Positions 1-10,445 of a DNA stretch of 64,000 bases are shown in pieces; position 1 is the first letter of the stretch, and the number at the start of each line of letters is the position of its first letter. Location: contig CAMZMU010000080.1 in the NCBI GenBank assembly GCA_947311845.1, forward strand, positions 44,380,359-44,444,358, written 5' to 3'. The DNA is from Poa pratensis. Taxonomy: Eukaryota > Streptophyta > Magnoliopsida > Poales > Poaceae. Position numbers and translations under genes: made by a program. Below the pieces are notes generated by a model. The model was not told the DNA's origin, did not search any database, and saw only the letters and a list, made by a program, of their open reading frames with translations.

Positions 1-565
1 GCTGGGTAAACTGCCTTGTTCGATCCCGACCTCGACGACGTCCACCTTCTTGCCCTACGTTCACACTCGGCTAGCAGGACCCCGTCTCCTATCCAAGATG
101 TCGATACGACGACACCGGGGATGAGGATGAACAAAGATCGTAAAGATGGAGGGTCATTTCACGCTATTTCGAGAGTACCTCATTCACGATCCAACTCATG
201 GGCCCAAGGAATTTTGACGACACTTTTCTGATGAACAAGGATCTCTTTCATGAAGATTGTGATGAGTACGATGACTACTTTGAGTGCAAGAAAGATTGCA
301 CCGGTTTGTTCAGTTTCTCTATTCAGAAATGCACCGCTGCGTTGAGATGTCTTGCATATGGAGCTTCTGTAGATACAGTGGACGACTACCTACGCATGTC
401 TGAGTTCACATGCATCAAGATCATGTATCGGTTTTGCATGGCAGTGGTTGCAGTGTTTGGACCAATCTATTTGAGACCACCAAATGAAATTTACACTGCT
501 CGACTCATGGCACAAAACGCACTTGGAGAATTTTCCGTGATGATTGGAAGCATCGATTGCAAAAG
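1..565 (+). pseudogene. Truncated PIF/Harbinger transposase (plant transposon protein, HARBI1/ALP1-like)
   Basis: The frame read from about 230 to 565 encodes the N-terminal half of a Harbinger DDE transposase of the plant transposon protein family. Recognisable blocks in order are DDYFECKKDCTG, FSIQKCTAALRCLAYG, DDYLRMSEFTCI and the start of the catalytic block, GSIDC, at about 545-559. In intact relatives GSIDC is followed by MHWEW and the remaining catalytic acidic residues; here the frame runs straight into an A-rich tract and the C-terminal half is missing. The segment before 198 is in another frame (from about 16), so the N-terminus is also shifted. It is a dead transposon relic. The identification rests on family motifs from memory; the left end of the element lies outside the window. 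Confidence 0.8.
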
Positions 566-700
566 AAAAGAAAAAGAAAAACCAACAGAAACAGAAACCA
601 ACAGAAGCATCGATTGGAGTACATTTAGTTTGCGTAAAAAAAACAGAAACGAAAAAATAAAAATGGAAAAAAAGGAAAGCAGAACGAAAACCAACAGAAA

Positions 701-1471
701 TCTCTCCTAATACTAAAGGAAGGATCGCTTCCTTGTTTCCTTGGTTTGGTCCGACATTTTTTTTCCACTTTTGCCCCTGCGTCCTAGAGGATATTACGTG
801 AACTGCCACCGAAAAAGACACATACCGGTTGGTTTTTTTTCCAATTTTGCCCCTGCGTTGTGCAAGGTATTACGCACACTGCCACCGGTAAAGACACATA
901 CCGGTTCGGTGTTGCCATTTTTTGCAAAACACTTCCTCAAGAAAAATGAAATTACCCAGTAGTCCACAAAACAAAGGAGGATGTCCGCAACATTTTCACA
1001 AAAACACCCCTAATAAATACGGAAAATACTACGCACTCCACAAGACAAAGGATGCTACGCCACACCTTTTTACAGAAACATCCCGAAAAATGAGAAAATT
1101 AACCCAACGTCCATATCGTCTTGGTAATTATTAAATCCTTGACAGTGGGTCCCGTTATCAGAATTTTAATCTTTTCCAGAAAATAAATAAAACTTGTAAA
1201 ATTAATAGAATATTCTCCGTTTATCAGAAAAATGCAAACAATATATCAAAATGTTCAGAAAAATGTAATTTATCTATTTATATGAAATACATGCATGATT
1301 GAACAACTTAAATTAAAACTTACCAAGACATTCAAACTGTATTTGAACATATTTAGCAACTTTAACCACGCTTATTTACGAGAACAAAATAACCAACTTA
1401 CTCAGTTCAAAAAATAAATTATTAAAGTGTTTCATCGGCCCGTTGCAACGCACGGGCAGGCACTTTCCTAG
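701..1471 (+). mobile_element. Helitron A (non-autonomous, about 771 bp)
   Basis: The element starts with TCTCTCCTAATACTAAAGG after an A (700) and ends with TTTCCTAG before a T (1472), as expected for Helitrons, which insert between A and T and make no target duplication. A stem-loop, CCCGTTGCAACGCACGGG at 1439-1456, lies about 15 bases before the 3' end; this is the usual Helitron terminator hairpin. No Rep/helicase coding is present. It shares its 5' near-palindrome (GGAAGGATCGCTTCC-like) with Helitron C at 57131. Inside are two diverged copies, about 75 bp apart, of a segment containing CATACCGGTT (see repeat entry). It sits inside A-rich sequence that follows a broken Harbinger transposase. 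Confidence 0.88.
762..912 (+). repeat. Two-copy imperfect tandem repeat inside Helitron A (period about 75 bp)
   Basis: Both units start near TTTTGCCCCTGCGT (about 770 and 845), contain a CTGCCACCG block and end with GACACATACCGGTT (about 817-830 and 893-906). Spacing between matching blocks is 75-76 bp with scattered substitutions. Confidence 0.7.
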
Positions 1472-2360
1472 TAAAAATAAAAATATAGCAAAAAAAGAAA
1501 AAGAAACAGAAACGTAAAGGATAAAGGGAAAGCGAACGCGTTAATGGGCCAGCCCACCGTGGCTCCCTGCAGGGTGGCGCTACTGGGTTGCATCGCAGGG
1601 CAAATGCTATTTGCCGCCTTTTGCGGCGCGGGAGGCTCGCGCCGCACACCCCCGCGCCGCACTGGGCCGGCCCATTTTGCGTTTTTTCTCTTTTCTTTTC
1701 TGTTTTCTTCCTTTTCTTTTTCTGTTTTCTTTTTCTTTTTAAAATGTGTTTTTTTGAAAAATGTTCAAACTTGAAAATTTGTTTAAACTTGAAAATTGTT
1801 CATATTCGAAAGTTGTTCAGATTTGAAAAATTGTTCAGATTTAAAAATTGTTTAAAAGTGAGAACTGTTCAAGTCTTAAAATTGTTCATATTTTTAAAAC
1901 CATTCAGAACTGAAAAATGTTTCAGATTTAAAAAAATATTAAGTTTTTTTGATAATGTTCAGATTTAATAAAACAGAAAAAAGAAAAAGAAATTAGACAT
2001 ACCTGATGGGCCGTGGCCCAATTAAGCGCCACAGCGAAGAGCCCTGTGCGGCGTCTCTCGCTCACGCCGCTAAAGGGGGTGAACAGGAGCCCCTGCATCG
2101 AAGCGGGCGGTGTATAGGACCTCCCCTACGATTTCCCGACTCATACTAAGCGTTTTCCAAGAACTTATACCCTCGGCCCAAACTGACAACATAGTCACAT
2201 GTTCTTTCTCTATAAGCGAATCTCAAAGACAGACGAGAAAAAATATCTTGAACGAATGACAAAACAGCTAGATGTTGTTTAGCATAAATCTTTTTATATT
2301 AATAAGATCTAGAATGAATAAGAACATAAATGTACATAGTCAAGGGCAAATCGATGCACT
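1472..2360. other. Low-complexity, transposon-like stretch without a gene
   Basis: After Helitron A there is an A-rich tract (to about 1530), then a GC-rich block with ATGGGCCAGCCCACC and TGGGCCGGCCCA motifs, a pyrimidine-rich tract (about 1678-1745), and about 230 bp of irregularly repeated TTGTTCAGATTTGAAAA-like units (about 1755-1960). A second A-rich tract and another GGGCCGTGGCCC motif follow. The mirrored arrangement of A-rich, T-rich and GGGCC blocks suggests a decayed mobile element, but no clean terminal repeats or target duplication were found. From 2130 to 2360 nothing is recognised; this part is probably downstream of XTH-A. Confidence 0.5.
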
Positions 2361-2363
2361 ACA

Positions 2364-3461
2364 CTAATCCAATGTGCATTCCTTGGGAATCTCCTTCCCC
2401 TTGTACCGCTTGAAATCCTTGCAGTAATCGTAGATCATGTGCGTGTCGCGTGCGTTCTGCAGGGCCGCCGCGTCAAGTCCCTGCTCGAACCATGTCGACT
2501 CCGGCGGCTCGTCACCGCACCACGCTACGCCAGGCGACGGCTGACAGTAGGAAACGCGGAGGTTGCGGTAGTTGGCAAAGAACGGCGCCGCCGACCAGTC
2601 CGTCTTGACGCGGCCGCCCTGCGTCGCCCAGTCGTCGGCGTTCCACAGGCTCCCATGAAGCCTCATCTTCTGCCACGTCGGGAACGGCACCCCGTGCTTC
2701 TCCTTGTTCTTGAATTCCCGTATGGGCACGCCATCCACCAGGATCCTGATCCCGCCACATGATTATATTAGAGTTGTGTCGATACAACATAGTATACTAG
2801 GAATACTGCGGCTGTAATGTAGTATGATGGATTAATTTGCTTACGTGATGCGCTTGGGGTTCCAGTCGATGGAGTATGTGTGGAAGTCAGCGGCGGGGTC
2901 GAACCAGAGGCGGAACTGCTGCTCGCGGCGGCCGACGCCGTTGGCAAAGATGTTGGTGTGCAGCGTGTAGGGCTCGCCGGTGACGTTGCCGAGGAACTCC
3001 AGGTCCACCTCGTCGTGGTACTCCCACGGCGCATCCTCTGGCATCAGCTGCACGCATGAATTTGCAGATGAATTCACCAAGTCGTGAAATCACAGGAGGC
3101 CAACGCAACGCACACACGGTGACCGTGGCCAGACAAGGCGCATGGCATGGAGGCAGTGGGGACTTACGTAGATCGTGGTGACTGTGCCGGCGGAGTTGTT
3201 GGGGACGAGCATCAGGTCGACGTCGAAGCGGGCGTAGAGGTATGCTTCTTTTGTATGGAAACCCGAGCCCTGGGTCTTCTCGAGACAGAGCGCGAGGGTC
3301 TGGTTGTCGCCGGGGCCATCGATGTAGAAGAAGCTGTGGTCCTGGCCCCAGTCCACATCGATGTCATCGTACAGGGATGCCATGGCCATCTGATCCATGG
3401 AGACCAGCAGCATGGATAGCAACAGCACCGAATGCCAACAAGAAGATGGGAACGACGCCAT
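2364..3461 (-). CDS. Xyloglucan endotransglucosylase/hydrolase (XTH-A), GH16 family, 3 exons
   Basis: Exons on the minus strand are 3461-3168, 3047-2845 and 2745-2364; both introns (120 and 99 bp) have GT-AG ends and the joined frame is 879 bp (292 aa), normal for XTH. Residues 1 to about 28 form a signal peptide, so it acts in the cell wall, cutting xyloglucan and rejoining it to another chain or to water. The GH16 catalytic motif is [12 protein letters not shown]111 is the expected nucleophile, E115 the acid/base, D113 between them. It is followed by the family's usual N-glycosylation site NVT at N119. The C-terminal XET_C region carries conserved cysteines ([10 protein letters not shown] near the end). 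The ATG at 3461 has a strong context (GCCATGG); the same frame reaches upstream only through a TTG. A TATA box lies about 110 bp upstream. The gene looks intact. Whether it is mainly a transglucosylase or a hydrolase cannot be told. Confidence 0.95.
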
Positions 3462-3570
3462 GGCTAATTGACTCAATTAGCAAGAAAACAAGAATGTTCT
3501 AAACTCTGGTATCTTCTTTTCTTCTTCTTCCCCTTCTTCGTCTTGACGGTTCCATAAGATCGGAACTTGA

Positions 3571-3580
3571 CTTTATAAAG
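3571..3580 (-). promoter_or_regulatory. Probable TATA box of XTH-A
   Basis: TATAAAG on the minus strand within CTTTATAAAG, about 110 bp upstream of the XTH-A start codon; a plausible core promoter position given a short 5' leader. Confidence 0.6.
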
Positions 3581-3589
3581 AACATGCAG

Positions 3590-4300
3590 ATGAAGGAAAG
3601 ATGATGAAAGTGAGCGGAGATAGATTGAAGGAACATGCCATGTTCTTTCGAATGTTTCAGCCTGGGACATGGCATGTTAGGATCCATATGGGAATGTTAG
3701 GCTGGACATGCCCTCGTCCGGCTTGATTGGGTCTAGTCATTGGATAAACACGGTCTAATGCATGCAAGGTAGCTTAATAATTTCCATGGCGTCCCCGCTC
3801 ATCTCGTTACCTACCTGCATGTGACCCGCTAAATAATTAGCCTCCAGGCTAGTACCATGTTTCTTGTCAACAAATAGCAAGCGTACGTCCGTGTGGGTGT
3901 TCGTTAAGATGCACATGCGTATCTAAGCTAGACCACCCACACCCACGCATGATATATTTCCAGGTTGAATCTCAAGGAAAGGTTGGCAGCTGGTTAATTC
4001 TACTCCCTACTTTGAACGGAGGGAGTATCTTATTAGCAGAGTTATACCTCACAACCACGGTTGATTTTCGGCTGGTCACCGAGCCCATGCTACACGCTAG
4101 CTGCTTGTTGCGCAAGCTTTATTTCTGCGATTTCAAAAAGATTGAAATTTCTATAGGTAAATCTTTTTTGAATTATCAAAAGTTCTAATTGTTTGAAAGT
4201 TTTGAATTTTCTTAAACAGTGCAATTTCATAAGCTAGATTTAAAAATTATTTCTTATAAACGACTTGGTTTAATTAAAAAATGCTAAAGACTAGCACACT
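3590..4300. other. XTH-A upstream region, no gene seen
   Basis: AT-rich sequence without convincing coding. Positions 4008-4027 contain TACTCCCTAC and ACGGAGGGAGTA, which look like the two ends of a Stowaway MITE brought together, that is a near-total internal deletion or a remnant. Confidence 0.4.
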
Positions 4301-5480
4301 TAATTTTTCCAAGAAGGGGACGGAAGCCCTGGCCTCTATATCGATCAATGCATACGGCTTTTATTTCATTTATTAAAGTAAAGTATTCAATAAAGAATAC
4401 AAAACAACGATCATAAATGGTCAATTTATGAATCAACCATTTGAAGACACTCATCAGATAAAAGCTACGACTCAACATAAGATACAGGTAGCAAGCAAGG
4501 AGGCGGCCCGGTTGAACAAATCAGTTTGTTACAAATTCCAGCCAAGTGCCCCCAGAATCCATGCGATTCCACATGTCCACTGGATGGAGAAAGGACCAGG
4601 ATCCAATACATAGCGAGAGGTATAACCTGCATAAAAGGAGGAGCTCTTGGTTTATTAAATACAAAATCATTCGAACCGTCCATATAGTCCATAGTACAAC
4701 ACAAACTTCCACCCCGATATGAGCTTTATCATGTTTACAAATACCACGCAACAACCTGACAAAACATATTCGTTATACTACTTGGAGGTGAAAGGTTAAA
4801 AGCTTAGTGGACAATATGCCAATCATTTTTAGCAAATGTACAAGAAATAAAAAGGTGTTGAATTGATTCATTTCTATTTAAAAACAACATTTTTTCATAC
4901 GTCCAGTTTCTTCTAGCCAGATTATTCTTAGATAAAATAACTCTACTATATAGAAATCACATAAAAATCTTAATCTTCAGTGGTACCTCCATTTTCCAAT
5001 TATGTTTGCGCAGAAACCGCATGTGTCCATTCATATAATCTGGATACATGGACTTGACTGTAACAAGCCAGTTGTAGTTCATCTCCATATAAACATATTC
5101 GGCTGATCATTTAGCTCTACACCCATCAACCGTTGAACTAAATGAACCCATCTTGTCCATTTATTCCTAAAACTATATTTAGAGGGTTTTGCGTCATAAC
5201 ACTTGCCACCAAATTTGTTTTCATTGGGCAATATTATAAAATGGATACGGGTATTGATGAGATAACGGTGCTTCTGCAAACCAGGTATCCTCCAAAAATT
5301 CAGTGCTTGTACCATTACCAAATTGAAATAAATCTCTATTAAAAAAATCTTTGACTCTCATGAGTCCTTTCCAAAAGGGGAGTCTGTCGGCCGCGGAGAT
5401 ACTTGGGATATTGGGATGTAGGTATTTATTACGAATTAGCTCTTGCCACATACCTTGTTTATCCAATAGTTAGAACAACC
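4300..5480 (-). mobile_element. 3' part of a plant LINE (zf-RVT region), decayed
   Basis: Read on the minus strand, 5466-5221 encodes MDKQGMWQELIRNKYL and FWKGLMRVKDFF, typical of the region between reverse transcriptase and the zf-RVT domain in grass LINEs; 5321-5079 continues with WTRWVHLVQRLMGVELNDQP. A further fragment at 4754-4465 resembles the C-terminal tail. Frame changes and stops separate the pieces. The 3' end near 4300-4330 carries the usual GCAT...CGATATAGAGGCC plus T-rich (A-rich on the element strand) tail. No intact reverse transcriptase is seen. The 5' boundary is uncertain. Confidence 0.75.
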
Positions 5481-6339
5481 ATTTACTGATTGAACCTTTG
5501 TTTTTAGGTCTAAAACCTCAACCCCTAACCCCCTTAGCCGGTATTTTTCTTATGACATCACTTTTCAAAAAAAAAGGACTATAAAGTCTAGACTCTTACA
5601 GACCCCTTTCGAAATCTCTAGAAAAGAAAGCATGAACATTAGTAGGCTGATTAGGATAGTGTTTATAAGGACAATATGATCACCGTATGAAAGCATCTAC
5701 CCAACCAACTAGCTAGCTTTTTTCAAATTGGTCTTCCACCGGTTTCTACCGTTTTATAGTCTGCCGAACTGGATAGAAATTCCTAAATATCTAAAGGGAT
5801 AGTTCCAACCTCACGCCCAAAAGGATCTCTGTATTGGCCCTCTACCTCATATTTACAAAGTTTTCATGTTGGCAAATGTGGTATATGATCATTGCTACGT
5901 AACCTGGTGAAATACAGCCTCTTCGATTATCATGACACTAAGCTCTTAGTTCCATCGGTTGGAATGGTGGTTCGAGGAACATGAAGTGTACAATACAATC
6001 GTAGCGCCTAACAACATGTTTCAGGCACATACCCAGACTAAAATGTCCAATGTCGCTAAGGACGTTATGGAATGCAAGCTAGCAAAGGGTGCAGTCATAG
6101 GCCCAGACTAAAAGATTCAAAGAAGAACAAACAATCATGTTTGTGACCAATACATTCCTCCGTTGTGATGAGAAAACAAGATTATTGCCCATCTTGCCTT
6201 TGGAAACAATCGGCTGTCCAACATCTGTTCTTGGACGCCAACCAAGCAAAGAAACTCCAAATCTGCTCCACCCCCTCTGCTTTTATGTTCGCACCGAAGA
6301 AGGCCCTATAAGCTAGAAGGAACAACCAGCTACAACTAA
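5481..6339. other. Unassigned stretch between LINE remnant and Harbinger element
   Basis: Contains many short frames with stops on both strands. It may hold further decayed LINE sequence, but I recognise no protein motif and no terminal repeats. Confidence 0.4.
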
Positions 6340-8956
6340 GGCCATCTCCAGCCGCCCCCCCCCCCCCCCCCGAGCCCCCCCAGGAGGCCTTTTTAGCGCC
6401 GGCGGTAACGAAAATCCACCAGCCGGCCCCCCAGAAGTCGATTTAGCGCCGGTTTTAGCGCCGTTTCGCGCCGGCGAACCCAGCCCAAACCCAGCCTGCT
6501 GGGTTTGGCTTGGGGGGCAAAAGGCGTCCGCGGGCCAGGCTTGTCGGCGAGGGAAGGCGATTTCCCTCCATAATTTGGCCCTTCCCTCCATTTTCCCCCC
6601 CACATATACCTCTCCCCCGCCCCGTTCCCGCCATTTGCACAGATCTGGCCGCCATGGCTCCCGCCCGATTCACAGGCCCCCGCGCCGTCGCCGTTGCCGC
6701 CTCCTCCTCCACCTCCATGGTCGGCGCCTCCATGATCGGCAAGAAGCCGCGGAAGCCGAGGGCGCCGAAGGAGAAGCCGCCGGGCATGAGCAACGCCGCC
6801 TGGATCGCCGAGGAGGCGCGCCTGAAACAAGAGAACCTTCAGCGCCGGACGAGGGAGAAGGCGCAGCGGCAGAGGGAGCTGTCCGCGCACCTGGCGGCGG
6901 AGGCCGAGGCCCAGGCCGGTGACGAGGAAGAAGAGGTGGAGGAGCTGGAGGAGCCGCCAACTCCGGCGCCGGCCAAGCGCAGGGTCGCGGGCTTCTCTCC
7001 TCGTCCTCCTCCGCAGTTCGCCGGCTGGAGCCAGAACTCCGTCGCCTCGCCGTCGCCGTCGCCGCGCTGGATCACGCCCCCCCCCCCCAGTACTCCCCCA
7101 GGTACGCCGACGCTGACCATGGTGGCTTCAACCCCAACACCACCTTCCCCCACCATGCGCCGATGATGTATGTCGGCTCCCCGGGCTACGCAACTTCGCC
7201 TTCGCTGCGCCGTTCCCTCCCCTTCGCCGCGCACTCCCTGTTGGGCCAAGATACCGGCCCCTTCATGGAGGAGATCATCACCACCGGCTCGGTGGCGGCG
7301 GCGGCGTGCCCGGGCTTCCTCTCGCAGGGCGGTGTGGAGTTCTTCTCGCAGGGCGGCGGGGATTACGGTCAAGGTGCGTCTGGCGCCGGCACAGAGGATG
7401 CGGAGGTGGAGGCGGAGGCGGAAGAAGGAGACGCGACGGCGCCTACGCAGGAAGAAGAGGACCCGGCCAATGATGGCGGAGGAGGCCGCCGTCCCAGGAA
7501 GGGGCCGACCAAGACGGCGCCGAAGCCGCCCGTCGAGCCGCGCATCAAGTGGACGTGCAGGGAGGATATCCTGCTCGCCGAGTCATGGAAGGTGGTCAGC
7601 TGCGACGCGATCGTCGGCGCGAACCAGGCCCTGGACAACTATTGGAAGCGCATCAAGACGGAGTACGACGAGCGCCGGATGATCGACCCCGACTACGCCT
7701 CTTGCGTCATCAATCGCGGCCAGAAGGCCATGGCCAACCATTGGCAGAACATCCAGGCCGCCTGCAACAAGTGGCACGGCATACAAGAGGAGGTGACGCA
7801 CAGGCCGAAGAGCGGCGCCAACCGCGAGATGGAGGTGAGAATTTCCGCCGTGATTCCTTTCTTTGCGCCGCCGTGTAGCTCATTTGTGCCGGTCCTGCCG
7901 CCATGTAGATCGTCCGGATGCTCGAGGCGTACAAGGAGGACGAGAAGACCGACTTCAAGTACCTCCACGTCTTCGTCGTCATCGAGGGTGCGAGAAGTGG
8001 GCGGAGACACGCCGTGGGCTCGCTAAGGGCAAGGAGTACGTCCCGGGCGCGGCGGTTGCTGGTGCGTCTGATGGCCGGCCACCGATGGGTCACAAGAAAG
8101 CCAAGGCGGCGAGGGACGCCGAGCCGGCAGCGGCAAAGCTCCATGCGTCCATCCAGGCCTGTCTCGCCGACGCAAAGGCCAACGCCGGCAAGAGGGAGGA
8201 CATCACCGCGAAGAGGTGGTCGGCGCTCATGGCCAACTCCAAGGTCAAGATCGAGCTCCTCAGGACCGGCACCGTGGCGAAGAAGAGGAACCACGACCTC
8301 GCCTTCCTCACGGGGGCCGATCCGGACGCGATGGACCCCGAGCTGAGGACATGGTACATGGCGCAGCGCCGGCTCATCCTCAGCGACATCAGCACGGCTC
8401 CGTCGGACACTACCTACGGCACCCCGACGGAGACGACCGAGACGAGCTCGGCCAGTCCAGCCGAGACGTCGCCTGCCCAGCCTCCGTCCACGGCGCAGAT
8501 CGACCTGGACGCCGCCGACACTGCTGCGGCGGCCATCGACCTGGACGCCGCCGATACTGCTGCCCCGAGCTCTGCGCCGGCTCCGACCACCACGCCGATC
8601 GACCTGGACGCCGCCGACACTGCTATGCCGTCGCCGGCCTCTATCTGATCTGTGCATCAGCAGAACGCCGCATGTGGCCGTGGATCGCCCGACTGTGGCT
8701 TGATCGAGACTATTTGATCGCCCAACTGTGGCGTTTTTTGTAATATTGCCCAACTGTGGCTGCCGTGATCGCCGAACTCGGGCTATATTTTGGAGGCGGG
8801 AAGAAGACGTTTCAAATGATATGAACTGTGACGTTTCCTGGGCCGCCGAACGGCTGGTGAGTTCCCCCCCCCCCCCCCCAGGTTTTGGAGACGGCCGGCG
8901 CTAAGACAAAAAGGCGCCGGATCAAACCCTGGGGGGGCGAACAGCTGGAGATGCCC
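6340..8956 (+). mobile_element. Harbinger-type element with ORF1 only (2,617 bp), TAA target duplication
   Basis: The left end is GGCCATCTCCAGCCG (6340 on) and the right end is its imperfect inverse, CAGCTGGAGATGCCC (to 8956). The trinucleotide TAA flanks both ends (6337-6339 and 8957-8959), the 3-bp target duplication typical of PIF/Harbinger. Long C runs lie just inside both ends (about 6355-6370 and about 8866-8879). The interior carries one gene, resembling the Myb/SANT-like ORF1 of Harbinger elements, and no transposase, so it would need transposase in trans. Confidence 0.85.
6654..8648 (+). pseudogene. Harbinger ORF1-like protein (Myb/SANT-like plus NAM-associated C-terminal-like region), frameshifted
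   Basis: Coding starts at ATG 6654 (MAPARFTGPRA) and runs in one frame to a 12-base C run at 7077-7088. The homologous reading then continues one base out of phase (QYSPRYADADHGGF onward, about 7088-7835). It includes a Myb/SANT-like block around 7545-7800 with WTCREDILLAESW, NYWKRIKTEYDER and NHWQNIQAACNKWHG. A likely intron (GT after GANREME at about 7835, AG at about 7907) leads to IVRMLEAYKEDEKTDFKYLH; another one-base shift near 8000 is needed to reach CEKWAETRRGLAKGKEYV. The C-terminal part has a NAM-associated-like region and ends with three copies of IDLDAADTA before the stop at 8646-8648. ORF1 proteins are thought to bind DNA and help the transposase. The copy appears non-functional because of at least two shifts, although the first sits in a homopolymer. 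Confidence 0.75.
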
Positions 8957-9059
8957 TAAGGCACCCGCAAGGGAAGACTAGTGTGCCGGTAAGGCGGTAA
9001 CGAGAAACGACCAACCCCACCAAACCGACCAGAGCTCAAGTATAATACAGTAAGGTCGA

Positions 9060-9320
9060 AGCGAGAAGGCTTCATGGGCTCACGGCCCAGCGCGCTGAGG
9101 CTGAACTCATGGAATTTCTGTGCTTATGGTCCGTAGCTGCTGTTCGAATATTCATATTCGGAGGAGGTACGGCAGCCTGACGTGCCTTGATGGCCGGTTC
9201 AAGGTCAACTTCGATGGTGCTCTCGATGTGTTAGAGAAGAGTGGTGGTTGCAGAATGATTAAGGCAGCCGAGCATTTTCATGACGGTGGCGAATTCGTTG
9301 CGGCACGTGCCTGAACTCGT
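9060..9320 (+). pseudogene. RNase H-like fragment of a LINE
   Basis: The frame near 9180-9315 encodes CLDGRFKVNFDGALDV followed by SGGCRMI and EFVAARA, matching the start of the plant RNase H-like (RVT_3) domain with its KVNxDGA motif. The piece is about 45 residues with an internal disruption (KAAEHFHDGG replaces the usual strand). Low content; the rest of the domain is absent. Confidence 0.6.
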
Positions 9321-10335
9321 TGAACTGCTTGGATGTACTGAGAGTCTAATTACCATGCTGAGTATGGCATAAGCTGTGGTTGATGTGGACAACACGGATG
9401 ATCGGAGGCATCTTATACCAAAACTATGCATTTATATGTGATTGCTATGTGATTTCTTTTTCTTTTTGAAAAAAAGGGCACAAGCTACCTTTTCAGTTAA
9501 TTAAGTAGAAGGTGCCCTAATTAGAGTTGCTTTCCGAGAATACATTATCTCATAGTAGTTCTTTATCTCAAGGTCAACTAGGAAAGAAGATTTTTTGTTA
9601 CAAAAAAACCAGTGACAAAAAGTAAGGAAATAAGATTAAAGAAACACCACAGACACCTACTCGACCCGTCGGTCAGTCTCTCGGAGGTGTTCATAGGGGT
9701 AGGGTGTATGTGCGTGCGTTTATAGGGGTGAATGTGTGCATGTATATGTGAGCGTCTGCGTTTGTACTGTGTCTCGAAAAAAAAACAGAAAAGGAAGCAC
9801 GAAAATTTAAAAGCATTTATTTAGTGTTTCTTTCACTTATAAGGCAAAAGTCAAAATTAGAAATACTCCTAACCAAAGAGGACCTATTTAGGTGCAGCCG
9901 AGCATTTTCCACGACGATGCTGAATTCGTTGCGGCACACGGGTATGAACTTGTTTAACTTCTTTGATGTACCTCAGAGTCTACTTATTCTGCTGAGTATG
10001 AGGTGCATAAGCCTATGTGATTTTTGTAGCTAAGACAAAAAGCTTTACCTTTTCACTAATTAGTGAAAAATCGAGCCAAAACCGATACAAACAGGGTCAA
10101 ACCCAAACAAACACCAACATCAAAGTGCCACGCCCACCCTCGCCGACAACACATAAAAATCGCAAATATCTTAACGCGCAGTGTGAGTAACTCATGTGGT
10201 GTTGTTTCCTGTGGTGCCGTGCCATAGTTCTTTATCTCAGGGTCAACTAGGACAGAAGATTTGTTGGCCAAAAAAACCAATAACAAGAAGTAAGGAAGAT
10301 TAAAAAGAAACAGGAAAAGGAAGCACGACGGCGAC
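9250..10335 (+). repeat. Diverged direct duplication (9250-9800 and 9892-10335)
   Basis: Blocks occur in the same order in both copies: GCAGCCGAGCATTTTC (9267 and 9895) with GAATTCGTTGCGGCAC; TAGTTCTTTATCTCA (9553 and 10206) with GGTCAACTAGGA; and AGGAAGCACGA (about 9791 and 10319). The copies differ by substitutions and by insertions, including the retroposon tail at 9657-9783 present only in the first. The second copy ends about 110 bp before the hydrolase gene start, so it supplies part of that promoter region. Confidence 0.7.
9657..9783 (+). mobile_element. Retroposon 3' tail with short poly(A)
   Basis: A GTGTATGTGCGTGCG-rich segment with CATAGGGGT repeated, ending TGTACTGTGTCTCG then nine A. 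I recognise this as a common 3' end in Triticeae retroposons (LINE or SINE derived). No protein coding. It is absent from the second copy of the surrounding duplication. Confidence 0.5.
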
Positions 10336-10445
10336 ATTGAGGCGAACCAACAACCACCGCTAGCTGCAAGTCCTTTACAGAAACGAATGCACGCTACAAT
10401 TCAGACAGCAAGAGAGAGGAAGCATCAAGCCTCGCAGGCAGGACC

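Noticed and set aside
1755..1960. Regularly spaced repeats that might be a CRISPR-like array
   Set aside because: Units are degenerate and AT-rich with irregular spacing, and the genome is a plant; typical low-complexity transposon sequence.
3462..3476. Upstream TTG as start of XTH-A
   Set aside because: The ATG at 3461 has a strong context and directly begins the signal peptide; the five extra codons have no support.
7710..8753. 347-codon open frame on the minus strand
   Set aside because: It is a GC-rich antisense shadow of the Harbinger ORF1; no motif, and the plus-strand reading has recognised domains.
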